A stretch of 12,100 bases of DNA from positions 1-12,100 of the forward strand of contig JBHOQO010000013.1 of assembly GCA_042408925.1 (NCBI GenBank). The letters are read 5' to 3'. A program made the position numbers and the translations under genes. This stretch comes from BPIH01 sp042408925 (GTDB taxonomy: Bacteria > Chloroflexota > Limnocylindria > Limnocylindrales > CSP1-4). The first letter of the stretch is position 1, and each line of letters starts with the position of its first letter. The notes under the pieces were generated by a model, which was not told where the DNA came from, searched no databases, and saw only the letters and a list, made by a program, of their open reading frames with translations. Below are positions 6,139-12,100 of this stretch, piece after piece.

Positions 6139-7466
6139 CGGCGCGGCGCCGCCTGTTGCCGGCGGTCTCCCGCTCGCGCCCGGCAGCCCTCGGCCTCCTC
6201 CTCACCCTCCTGGCCGGCTGCGGCGGAGCCTCGAGCCCGACCCCCACGGCACCACCGCCGTCCGGCGCGTCGCCGCCGGCGGCATCGGCGGGCGTCCCGA
6301 GCCCTCGCCCACCGGCGACGGCGAGTCCCCGATCGAGCCCGCCGGCCTCGTCCACCCCGCCATCGGCCGCGCCGGGCGATCCGGCCGGGGTCGCCCTCGC
6401 CCTCGAGCCCCTCGTCCGCGGTCTGGCCGCGCCGCTCTTCGCGACCGGCGCCGGCGACGGATCGGGGCGGCTCTTCGTCGTCGAGCAGCCGGGGCGGATC
6501 CGGGTCGTCCGGGACGGTCGTCTCCTGGAGACGCCGTTCCTCGACATCAGCGACCGGGTCCGCTCGGGCGGCGAGCAGGGGCTCCTCGGCCTCGCCTTCC
6601 ACCCCGGCTTCGGGACCGGCGACGATCGCTTCTACGTGGACTACACCGGCCTCGACGGCAATACCGTCATCTCGGAGTTCCGGTCGGTCGGCCCGGAGCG
6701 GGCCGATCCCGCGACGGAGCGGATCATCCTCCGGATCGACCAGCCGTTCCCCAACCACAACGGCGGGATGCTCGCCTTCGGCCCGGACGGCCGCCTCTAC
6801 GTCGGAACCGGCGACGGCGGTTCGGCCGGCGACCCCTTCGACAACGGACAGCGTCTCGACACGCTCCTCGGCAAGCTCCTCCGGATCGATCCCGAGCCGG
6901 ACGGGCCGGCGCCGTATCGAGTCCCGGGCGACAACCCGTTCGTCGGGAGCCCCGGCGGCCGCAGCGAGATCTGGGCCCTCGGCCTCCGGAACCCGTGGCG
7001 CTTCAGCTTCGACCGCCTGACCGGTCAGCTCTGGATCGCCGACGTCGGGCAGGACCGCTACGAGGAGATCGATCGGGCGCCGGAGGAGCTCGGTCGGGGG
7101 GCGAACTACGGCTGGGCCCGGATGGAGGGACGGCACTGCTACCCCTCGGGCGAGGGCTGCGCGAGCGCCGACTTCGTGCTCCCCGTCGCCGAGTACGGGC
7201 ACGACCTCGGCTGCAGCGTCACCGGGGGCTACGTCTACCGGGGCGCCGCCTTCTCCGCCCTCGCCGGCGTCTACGTCTTCGGCGACTACTGCTCGGGTCG
7301 GATCTGGGGCCTCGCCTCGGGCGGCGGGGGCGAGCAAGCGCCGGTCCTGCTCCTCGAGTCGGGCCGGACGATCTCCTCCTTCGGCGAGGACGATACGGGC
7401 GAGCTCTACCTCACCGATCTCGCCGACGGGTCGCTCTGGCGGGTGACTGCGACGCCGCGGCGCTGA
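6102..7466 (+). CDS. PQQ-dependent sugar dehydrogenase lipoprotein (sorbosone/aldose dehydrogenase-like)
   Basis: 454 residues. A signal peptide (Arg at 15-17, hydrophobic core 28-38) ends in the lipobox LLAGC with the lipid-bearing cysteine C40. A Pro/Ser/Thr-rich linker of about 50 residues (41-92) tethers a six-bladed beta-propeller to the membrane. Typical GSDH motifs follow: GEQGLLGLAFHPGF (157-170), PNHNGGMLAFGPDGRLYVGTGDGG (217-240, here with H219 as the likely catalytic base), WALGLRNPWRFSFD (291-304, R296 a PQQ contact) and WIADVGQDRYEEID (311-324). C346/C353 and C371/C397 may form disulfides. The family oxidises aldoses outside the cytoplasm with PQQ. No PQQ synthesis genes are in the window, so the cofactor may be scavenged or made elsewhere. 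The start ATG 6102 overlaps marR by 37 bp with no clear Shine-Dalgarno; TTG 6156 is a less likely alternative. Its stop is 7 bp from that of the convergent FTR1 gene. Confidence 0.9.
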   Translation: MPLAAEPDRVALTARRRLLPAVSRSRPAALGLLLTLLAGCGGASSPTPTAPPPSGASPPAASAGVPSPRPPATASPRSSPPASSTPPSAAPGDPAGVALALEPLVRGLAAPLFATGAGDGSGRLFVVEQPGRIRVVRDGRLLETPFLDISDRVRSGGEQGLLGLAFHPGFGTGDDRFYVDYTGLDGNTVISEFRSVGPERADPATERIILRIDQPFPNHNGGMLAFGPDGRLYVGTGDGGSAGDPFDNGQRLDTLLGKLLRIDPEPDGPAPYRVPGDNPFVGSPGGRSEIWALGLRNPWRFSFDRLTGQLWIADVGQDRYEEIDRAPEELGRGANYGWARMEGRHCYPSGEGCASADFVLPVAEYGHDLGCSVTGGYVYRGAAFSALAGVYVFGDYCSGRIWGLASGGGGEQAPVLLLESGRTISSFGEDDTGELYLTDLADGSLWRVTATPRR

Positions 7467-7473
7467 CCCGACC

Positions 7474-8364
7474 CTACGAGCGGGACGGCTCCGGGACGGA
7501 GCTGGGGGCCGGCGGCGGTGCCGGTCGGGCGGGCCGGAGGTAGGCCGGCAGGACCACGACCAGGTAGGCGAGCCAGGCCGCCAGCGTCGCCTGCTCGGGG
7601 GTGGCGCTGTAGCCGAACATCGCCCGGAGGAGCACCCCGACGATGTTGCCGGCATCGGCCTCGTGGGGGAGGATCCCGCTGAGGTCGAAGGCGACGGCCG
7701 TCCCGACCCCGACGAGGCCGGCCTCGATGAGCTCGTGGACGGCGACGCTCAAGAGGCCGGCGGCGATGAAGATGAGGACGACGCCGGTCCAGCGGAAGAA
7801 GGCGTGGAGATCGATCCAGCGGCTGCCGCCGTAGATCGCGACGCCGATGAGGACGGCGCCGGCCAGCCCGACGAGGGCACCGACGAGGACGCTCAGCGGG
7901 CCGGTTGCGCCGCTCATCGCGGCGGCGCTCGCCTGACCGACGAGGAAGAGCGACGTCTCGATCCCCTCTCGGACGACGGCGATGAAGGCGAGGGCCGTCA
8001 GGCCCCAGAGGCTCCCCTCGCCGAGGGCCCGGTCCACGGCCGCGCGGAGCTCCCGCCCGACCGAGGCCGCCTGGCGGCGCATCCAGAAGAGCATCCAGGT
8101 CACGACCGCGGCGGCGAGGAGCATCGTCCCGCCCTCGAAGATCTGCTCGTAGGGCGCCTCGAGGGCCCCGACGCTCAGGAAGAGGGCGAGCCCGACGACG
8201 GCGCTCGTCGCGACGGCGGCCCCGACGCCGAGCCAGATCCGGCCCGCGTGGCGGCCGTTCCCGGTCCGAACCAGATAGGCGAGGATGATGCTGACGATGA
8301 GCGCCGCCTCGACCCCCTCTCGGAGCCCGGTGACGAACCCGCCGCCGAACGAGCCGATCTCCAT
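7474..8364 (-). CDS. FTR1 family iron permease
   Basis: 296 residues, an integral membrane protein with about seven hydrophobic segments. The two diagnostic REGxE motifs are present: REGVE at 15-19 in the first helix and REGIE at 132-136 in the fourth. Their glutamates carry iron across the membrane in Ftr1, EfeU and FtrA-type permeases. HELIEAG (210-216) is also family-typical. The C-terminus is a Pro-rich cytoplasmic or external tail (277-296). The start ATG 8364-8362 is set by GGAGGA 9 nt upstream; a longer frame to 8451 adds an Arg-rich, non-family N-terminus and is rejected. No EfeO/EfeB, ferroxidase or cupredoxin partner lies beside it, so it is a solitary FTR1 whose oxidase or iron-binding partner, if any, is elsewhere. 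A sigma70-like promoter overlapping an inverted repeat precedes it. Confidence 0.93.
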   Translation of the reverse strand: MEIGSFGGGFVTGLREGVEAALIVSIILAYLVRTGNGRHAGRIWLGVGAAVATSAVVGLALFLSVGALEAPYEQIFEGGTMLLAAAVVTWMLFWMRRQAASVGRELRAAVDRALGEGSLWGLTALAFIAVVREGIETSLFLVGQASAAAMSGATGPLSVLVGALVGLAGAVLIGVAIYGGSRWIDLHAFFRWTGVVLIFIAAGLLSVAVHELIEAGLVGVGTAVAFDLSGILPHEADAGNIVGVLLRAMFGYSATPEQATLAAWLAYLVVVLPAYLRPARPAPPPAPSSVPEPSRS

Positions 8365-8373
8365 GACCGTCGG

Positions 8374-8379
8374 TCCTCC
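8374..8379 (-). promoter_or_regulatory. Shine-Dalgarno site of FTR1 gene
   Basis: GGAGGA on the minus strand, 9 nt before ATG 8364. It supports that start over the upstream in-frame start at 8451. Confidence 0.65.
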
Positions 8380-8422
8380 ACGTCCAGCACGCCCGGCCGC
8401 TCGGTCCGGGCAACTGGAGCGG

Positions 8423-8451
8423 ATGCTAGCGGACCGGATCCGAATACGCAA
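8423..8451 (-). promoter_or_regulatory. Candidate promoter of FTR1 gene
   Basis: On the minus strand TTGCGT (8451-8446) and TAGCAT (8428-8423) are spaced by 17 bp. Matches to consensus are moderate (3/6 and 4/6). A start near 8416 gives a leader of about 50 nt with the GGAGGA site. The -35 overlaps the right-hand arm of an inverted repeat (as read on this strand), so the repeat may be an operator. Confidence 0.4.
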
Positions 8452-8485
8452 GCGCCCTTGTCATGTGTCGATAGGAGCGCTTGCG
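8447..8485. promoter_or_regulatory. Inverted repeat between aceE and FTR1 genes: terminator and/or operator
   Basis: CGCAAGCGC (8447-8455) and GCGCTTGCG (8477-8485) are perfect 9-bp arms. After one mismatch a further six pairs (including two G-U) can extend the stem to a 7-nt loop. It begins 24 bp past the aceE stop codon and ends at the FTR1 -35 region. It could terminate aceE transcription, although no U-tract follows, or serve as a binding site for a regulator of the iron permease. No Fur-like AT-rich box is seen. Confidence 0.5.
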
Positions 8486-8508
8486 CGCGGCCCCGCCGGG
8501 TCGGGCGC

Positions 8509-11193
8509 CTAAACCGCAAACGCCGGCTCCCGCTCCGGGTCGATGCCGAGCTCCCGGATCGCCTTCGCCGCCCGGCGGGCCGGGATCCCGCCGCAGCGGG
8601 CGAGACCGACGAGCGCCGCCGCCGCGATCGACGGCGGATCGATCTCGAAGAAGGCCCGGAGCGCCTCCCGGGTGTCGCTCCGACCGAAGCCGTCGGTCCC
8701 GAGCGACAGGTACGGCGCCGGAACCCAGCGACTCACCTGGTCGGGAACCGCCGTCAGCCAGTCCGTCGCCGCGACGATCGGGCCGCCCTCGGGCCGAAGC
8801 ACCTCGGCGACGTACGGGACCCGCGGCGAGCGATCCGGATGGAGGCGGTTCCAGCGCTCGATCTCGAGGGCGTCGCGCCGGAGGAGCTGGAACGACGGGG
8901 CGCTGTAGACCTCGGCCGCGACGTTGTACCGCTCGGCGAGGATCGCCTGGGCGGCGACGACCTGCTCGAGGATCGACCCCGAGCCGACGAGCCGCGCCCG
9001 ACCGACCGGCTTCTCGAGCGCCGGCGCCTCGCGGAGCAGATAGATCCCCCGGACGATCCCCTCGTCGATCCCCGGCCGATCCGGCTTCGGTGGCTGGCGA
9101 TAGTTCTCGTTGTAGAGGGTGACGTAGTAGAAGACGTCCTCGCCGCGGACGTACATCCGCTCGATGCCGTCGCGAACGATGACCGCGAGCTCGTAGGCAT
9201 AGGCCGGGTCGTAGGCCCGGATGTTCGGGATGACCGAGGCGAGGAGGTGGCTGTGGCCGTCGTCGTGCTGGAGTCCCTCGCCGGTGAGGGTCGTCCGGCC
9301 GGCCGTCGCCCCCATCATGAAGCCCCGACCCCGGGCATCGCCGAAGGCCCAGGCCTGGTCGCCGGTCCGCTGGAAGCCGAACATCGAGTAGAAGATGTAG
9401 AAGGGGATCGTCGCCAGGCCGTGGGTCGCGTAGGCCGTGCCAGCCGCCTGGAACGAGGCCATCGAGCCGGCTTCGGTGATCCCCTCTTCCAGGACCTGGC
9501 CGTCCTTCGCCTCCCGGTACTTGAGGACGAGCTCCGAATCGACGGGCTCGTAGCGCTGGCCGAGGGCGGCGTAGATCCCGACCTCGTTGAAGAGTGGATC
9601 CATGCCGAAGGTCCGCGCCTCGTCGGGGATGATCGGCACGATCCGCCGCCCGATCTGCGGGTCGCGGATGAGGTTCCGCAGGAGCCGGGTGAAGGCCATC
9701 GTCGTGCTCACCGGGGTCGTGCTCCCGGAGGCGAACTCGGCATCGACCTCGGGCCGGGGCGGCGGCAGCGGCTGGTACCGGACCACCCGCCGTGGGAGCG
9801 AGCCGCCGAGGGCCCGCCGCCGCTCGAGCATGTACTGGACTTCCTCGGAATCGGGGCCCGGGTGGAAGTACGGCGCCTCGGGCAGCTTCTCGTCGGGGAT
9901 CGGCAGCTCGAGCCGGTCGCGGAAGACGCGGAGCTCCTGCTCGGAGAGCTTCTTCGCCTGGTGGGTGATGTTCCGGGCCTCGACGCCGGGGCCGAGGGTC
10001 CAGCCCTTGACCGTCTTGGCGAGGATGACCGTCGGCGCCCCGCGGTACTCGGTGGCGGCCTTGTACGCGGCGTAGACCTTGCGGTAGTCGTGCCCGCCCC
10101 GGCGAAGCTTCGTGAGTTCATCATCGGAAAGGTGCTCGACGAGCTTGCGGAGCCTGGGATCGGGCCCGAAGAAGTGCTCCCGGATGTAGGCGCCGCCGGC
10201 AACCGAGTACTTCTGGTACTCGCCGTCGAGGGTGTTGTTCATCTTCTCGACGAGGACGCCGTCGACGTCCCGGGCGAGGAGGTCGTCCCACTCGCGACCC
10301 CAGATGACCTTGATGACGTTCCAGCCGGCGCCCCGGAAGAGGCCTTCCAGCTCCTGGATGATCTTGCCGTTCCCGCGGACCGGGCCGTCGAGGCGCTGGA
10401 GGTTGCAGTTCACGACGAAGATGAGGTTGTCGAGCCCTTCACGGGCGGCGAGGGCGAGGCCGGCGATCGCCTCGGGCTCGTCCATCTCGCCGTCGCCGAC
10501 GAAGGCCCAGACCCGCTGCTCGGAGGTGTCCTTGAGACCCCGGTTGTGGAGGTAGCGGTTGAAGCGAGCCTGGTAGATGGCGGCGAGGGGCCCGAGGCCC
10601 ATCGAAACGGTCGGGAACTCCCAGAAGTCGGGCATGAGCCGCGGGTGCGGGTAGCTCGACAGGCCGTTCCCGCCGGTCTCGCGGCGGAAGTTGTCGAGCT
10701 GGGCCTCGGTCAGGCGCCCTTCGAGGAAGGCCCGGGCGTAGATCCCCGGCGCGGCGTGGCCCTGGAAGAAGACCTGGTCGCCGCCACCCGGGTGATCCTT
10801 GCCCCGGAAGAACCAGTTGAAGCCGACCTCGTAGAGGGTCGCCGCCGAGGCGTACGTCGCCAGGTGCCCGCCGATCCCGGGATAGCGGTTGTTCGCCCGC
10901 AAGACCATCGCCACGGCGTTCCAGCGGATGAGGCGCCGGATCCGCCGCTCGAGCTGCTCGTCACCGGGGAAGGTCGGCTCCTGCTCGGGGCTGATCGTGT
11001 TGATGTAGCGGGTCTGGGTGAGGGGCGGCAGGCCGATCTGGAGCTGGCGGGCCCGCTTTAGGAGCTTGAAGATGAGGAAGCGGGCCCGGTTCTCCCCCTC
11101 CTGTTCGACGACCTGGGTGAGGGCGTCGAGCCACTCCTGGGTCTCGGCGGGATCGATGTCGGGCAGCTGGTGCTTGAACTGGTCGAAGTACAT
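8509..11193 (-). CDS. aceE: Pyruvate dehydrogenase E1 component, homodimeric type
   Basis: 894 residues, close to E. coli AceE (887) and colinear with it. The enzyme decarboxylates pyruvate with thiamine diphosphate and transfers the acetyl unit to the lipoyl groups of E2, feeding acetyl-CoA into the TCA cycle. The ThDP/Mg motif is GDGEMDEPE (233-241) ending NCNLQRLDGP (262-271). Active-site histidines sit in GGHLATY (H110) and FQGHAAPG (H146). The glutamate that activates the cofactor lies in LEEGITEAG (568-576, probably E570). IPDEARTFGM (522-531) and GEGLQHDDGHSHL (638-650) match the middle domain, and LGTDGFGRSD (831-840) the C-terminal domain. The start ATG 11193-11191 has GGAG 6 nt upstream and gives the family N-terminus (DIDPAETQEWLDAL). 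The DUF2255 gene ends 42 bp upstream with no promoter evident, so the two may be cotranscribed. No E2 (aceF) or E3 (lpd) gene is adjacent. TAG stop. Confidence 0.98.
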   Translation of the reverse strand: MYFDQFKHQLPDIDPAETQEWLDALTQVVEQEGENRARFLIFKLLKRARQLQIGLPPLTQTRYINTISPEQEPTFPGDEQLERRIRRLIRWNAVAMVLRANNRYPGIGGHLATYASAATLYEVGFNWFFRGKDHPGGGDQVFFQGHAAPGIYARAFLEGRLTEAQLDNFRRETGGNGLSSYPHPRLMPDFWEFPTVSMGLGPLAAIYQARFNRYLHNRGLKDTSEQRVWAFVGDGEMDEPEAIAGLALAAREGLDNLIFVVNCNLQRLDGPVRGNGKIIQELEGLFRGAGWNVIKVIWGREWDDLLARDVDGVLVEKMNNTLDGEYQKYSVAGGAYIREHFFGPDPRLRKLVEHLSDDELTKLRRGGHDYRKVYAAYKAATEYRGAPTVILAKTVKGWTLGPGVEARNITHQAKKLSEQELRVFRDRLELPIPDEKLPEAPYFHPGPDSEEVQYMLERRRALGGSLPRRVVRYQPLPPPRPEVDAEFASGSTTPVSTTMAFTRLLRNLIRDPQIGRRIVPIIPDEARTFGMDPLFNEVGIYAALGQRYEPVDSELVLKYREAKDGQVLEEGITEAGSMASFQAAGTAYATHGLATIPFYIFYSMFGFQRTGDQAWAFGDARGRGFMMGATAGRTTLTGEGLQHDDGHSHLLASVIPNIRAYDPAYAYELAVIVRDGIERMYVRGEDVFYYVTLYNENYRQPPKPDRPGIDEGIVRGIYLLREAPALEKPVGRARLVGSGSILEQVVAAQAILAERYNVAAEVYSAPSFQLLRRDALEIERWNRLHPDRSPRVPYVAEVLRPEGGPIVAATDWLTAVPDQVSRWVPAPYLSLGTDGFGRSDTREALRAFFEIDPPSIAAAALVGLARCGGIPARRAAKAIRELGIDPEREPAFAV

Positions 11194-11199
11194 CGGGCA

Positions 11200-11203
11200 C
11201 TCC
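11200..11203 (-). promoter_or_regulatory. Shine-Dalgarno site of aceE
   Basis: GGAG on the minus strand, 6 nt before ATG 11193. It agrees with the start expected from the AceE family. Confidence 0.55.
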
Positions 11204-11235
11204 GTGGCGGTCGCCGGCGGTCGGCCCCGGCGCGG

Positions 11236-11601
11236 TCAGATGGGCGAGAGGCGCAGGGTAGTCGGCAGGATCTCGGGCCGGATCATGGCCGGGGTGGCCG
11301 GGTCGCCGGCGTATTTTCGGCGGTAGCCGGCGGAGGCGCGGGTCACCGAGTCGGGATCGGTCGCCGGCTCGACCCGAGCTTCGATCCGGCGGTCCCGGCA
11401 GTGGAGGGTCACGTGGGGGTTCGCGATCGCTTCCCGGTACCAACGGGCGCCTGACCCGCGCCACGAGCGGACGAAGACGTCCTCCCCGTCGACGACGATC
11501 CAGAGGATCGTTCGGTGCGGCGGCCCGTCGGGTCGCCGGGTCTCGATCTCGACTTCCTCCGCGGCCGCGAGCTCGGCCAGGACGTCGGGCGGGAACGGCA
11601 T
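11236..11601 (-). CDS. DUF2255 family protein (small split-barrel-like)
   Basis: 121 residues. The sequence runs EVEIETRRPDG (16-26), then RTILWIVVDGEDVFVRSWRG (30-49, presented as strands with WIVVDG and VRSWRG), GARWYREAIANPHVTLHC (51-68) and a C-terminal YRRKYAGDP. The pattern TRRPDG, then W-x-VVDG-x-x-V-x-VRS-x-x-G, then RWYREA matches DUF2255 proteins as I know them, which resemble FMN/F420-binding split barrels of the pyridoxamine-phosphate-oxidase kind. Cofactor and substrate are not known, and no catalytic residue can be named. There is no transmembrane segment or signal peptide, so it is cytoplasmic. The start ATG 11601-11599 lacks a Shine-Dalgarno sequence, but a TACGCT box ends 9 bp upstream, compatible with a leaderless mRNA. 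It precedes aceE by 42 bp in the same direction. The family call comes from memory of the motif, not a search. Confidence 0.75.
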   Translation of the reverse strand: MPFPPDVLAELAAAEEVEIETRRPDGPPHRTILWIVVDGEDVFVRSWRGSGARWYREAIANPHVTLHCRDRRIEARVEPATDPDSVTRASAGYRRKYAGDPATPAMIRPEILPTTLRLSPI

Positions 11602-11610
11602 GACGGGATG

Positions 11611-11616
11611 AGCGTA
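11611..11616 (-). promoter_or_regulatory. -10-like box before DUF2255 gene
   Basis: TACGCT on the minus strand fits the TAnnnT pattern of bacterial -10 elements. It ends 9 bp before ATG 11601, the same spacing as TATGAT before marR. No Shine-Dalgarno sequence is present, which suggests a leaderless transcript. The match is short and could be chance. Confidence 0.3.
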
Positions 11617-11784
11617 GCCGAAAGTCCCGCCGAGTGCCGGCGTGCCGCCGCCGGCCCCCCCGCGGGCCCCTCGACGGCCGCTGCGGACGGGTCGTCGAGG
11701 GCGACCGCCCGCCGAGGATCGTCGCAGCCCGGCACCCGGCGTTCGAAGGGTCGATCACTCGAGCGGGCGGAGCCGCGCCTGGTA

Positions 11785-11813
11785 CCTCGCAACCCGACCT
11801 TGCCCTTGTTCCC
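11785..11813. repeat. 29-bp direct repeat, copy 1
   Basis: It ends in CCCGACCTTGCCCTTGTTCC plus C and shares 28 of 29 bases with copy 2 at 11854 (A against C at the seventh base). The similarity stops sharply at both ends. Read on the minus strand, both copies fall in one frame and would encode G-N-K-G-K-V-G-(L or W)-R. Confidence 0.85.
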
Positions 11814-11853
11814 CTGGCCCCAGGCGTTGAGGGCCTGGCCACCGCCGCGGGCG

Positions 11854-11882
11854 CCTCGCCACCCGACCTTGCCCTTGTTCCC
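11854..11882. repeat. 29-bp direct repeat, copy 2
   Basis: This is the second copy, 69 bp (23 codons) from the first, with a 40-bp interval. On the minus strand an in-frame TAG lies six codons before the repeat, so any peptide using this frame would have to start between the two or by a non-ATG codon. Confidence 0.85.
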
Positions 11883-12023
11883 GTGAGGCGCGCGCTATCC
11901 GCAGCCCGGACGGTCGGGAGGGCCGGCGGCGGCGTCGGCACCGCACGCCCCACGCTCGGCGGGCAGGTCGAAGCGGGCGGGCTCGGGGTCGCACGGGGCG
12001 GTTCGCCGGTCATCCGCTCGTGG

Positions 12024-12041
12024 CACGGTCGTTTGTCCGTG
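12024..12041. promoter_or_regulatory. 18-bp near-palindrome, possible operator
   Basis: CACGGTC-gttt-GTCCGTG pairs in 6 of 7 positions. The half-site spacing is the same as that of the marR operator but the sequence differs. It may belong to a gene outside the window to the right. Its position is certain; its function is a guess. Confidence 0.25.
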
Positions 12042-12100
12042 ACAGAGCCGCGGAGGGCGGTCGGGGCGCCGTCGGTGCCCCCTTCGCCACGCTCGGGCGG

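Larger units (their letters stand above)
11602..12100. other. About 500 bp with no convincing gene
   Basis: This stretch carries open frames on both strands, but all are Arg/Pro/Gly/Ala-rich composition artefacts without a recognisable domain. It holds a TAnnnT box before the DUF2255 gene, two 29-bp direct repeats (11785-11813, 11854-11882), a 6-bp stem between them (11820-11825 with 11833-11838) and an 18-bp near-palindrome (12024-12041). A plus-strand frame starting GTG 12039 is open to the window edge (MTEPRRAVGAPS...) and could be the start of the next gene, but it has no Shine-Dalgarno sequence and is too short to judge. Confidence 0.6.

Noticed and set aside
7663..11061. 1132-residue plus-strand open frame over aceE and FTR1
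   Set aside because: It is antisense to two firmly identified genes, its composition is Asp/Glu/Arg/Gly/Pro-rich without domains, and it is explained by GC-rich third positions of the sense genes.
11785..11882. CRISPR array
   Set aside because: There are only two copies with one mismatch and a 40-bp interval, no third unit and no cas gene. The unit also reads as an in-frame peptide repeat.
10961..12013. 350-residue minus-strand frame across the right-hand region
   Set aside because: It runs in a different frame through the DUF2255 gene and the start of aceE and has no recognisable domain. Repeated GTRARSG-like strings in it are just the 29-bp repeat read in that frame.
12039..12100. Start of a gene on the plus strand (GTG 12039)
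   Set aside because: It has only 20 codons, no Shine-Dalgarno sequence and no recognisable sequence; it is noted in the description of the region but not annotated.

Overview
The window is very GC-rich chromosomal DNA (well above two thirds G+C by eye), with strong G/C preference at third codon positions. That preference explains why long antisense open frames lie over almost every gene. The gene mix is a homodimeric-type pyruvate dehydrogenase E1, an FTR1 iron permease, a PQQ-type sugar dehydrogenase lipoprotein, a YceI/MarR pair, a DUF2255 protein and a Zn-independent class V aminotransferase. This fits a free-living heterotroph of a high-GC terrestrial or freshwater lineage. Chloroflexota of the Limnocylindria/Ellin6529 type or an actinobacterial relative are my best guesses, but nothing here proves the phylum. 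No phage, transposase, tRNA, rRNA, CRISPR array or toxin-antitoxin module is visible.

Layout. (1) 1-1536 (+): the 3' two thirds or less of a superfamily 1 DNA2/UPF1-like helicase, cut by the window edge. (2) 4648-1586 (-): a PLP aminotransferase of the cysteine-desulfurase-like fold, followed by a terminator-like hairpin. A small unknown lipoprotein then lies 6 bp from an FAD-dependent amine/amino-acid oxidase-like protein. (3) 4797-6138: divergent yceI (-) and marR (+), sharing a short region with a palindrome laid over a good sigma70-type promoter for yceI. (4) 6102-7466 (+): a PQQ-dependent sugar dehydrogenase lipoprotein overlapping the end of marR. (5) 7474-8364 (-): an FTR1 iron permease, convergent with the dehydrogenase with only 7 bp between stop codons. 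(6) 11601-8509 (-): a DUF2255 protein followed 42 bp later by aceE. (7) 11602-12100: about 500 bp without a convincing gene, holding two near-identical 29-bp direct repeats.

How the parts fit. The best-supported regulatory unit is marR/yceI. The operator overlaps the yceI -10, so the natural reading is that the MarR protein represses yceI, and possibly itself. The aminotransferase, lipoprotein and FAD oxidase face the same way and could belong to one amino-acid or amine catabolic locus, but a hairpin and a likely second promoter split them into two transcripts. AceE has no E2 or E3 partner here.

I see no clearly new multi-gene system. The items most worth a second look are the yceI/marR operator, the 29-bp repeat pair at the right end, the perfect 10-bp inverted repeat in the leader of the lipoprotein gene, and the aminotransferase that lacks the desulfurase cysteine.
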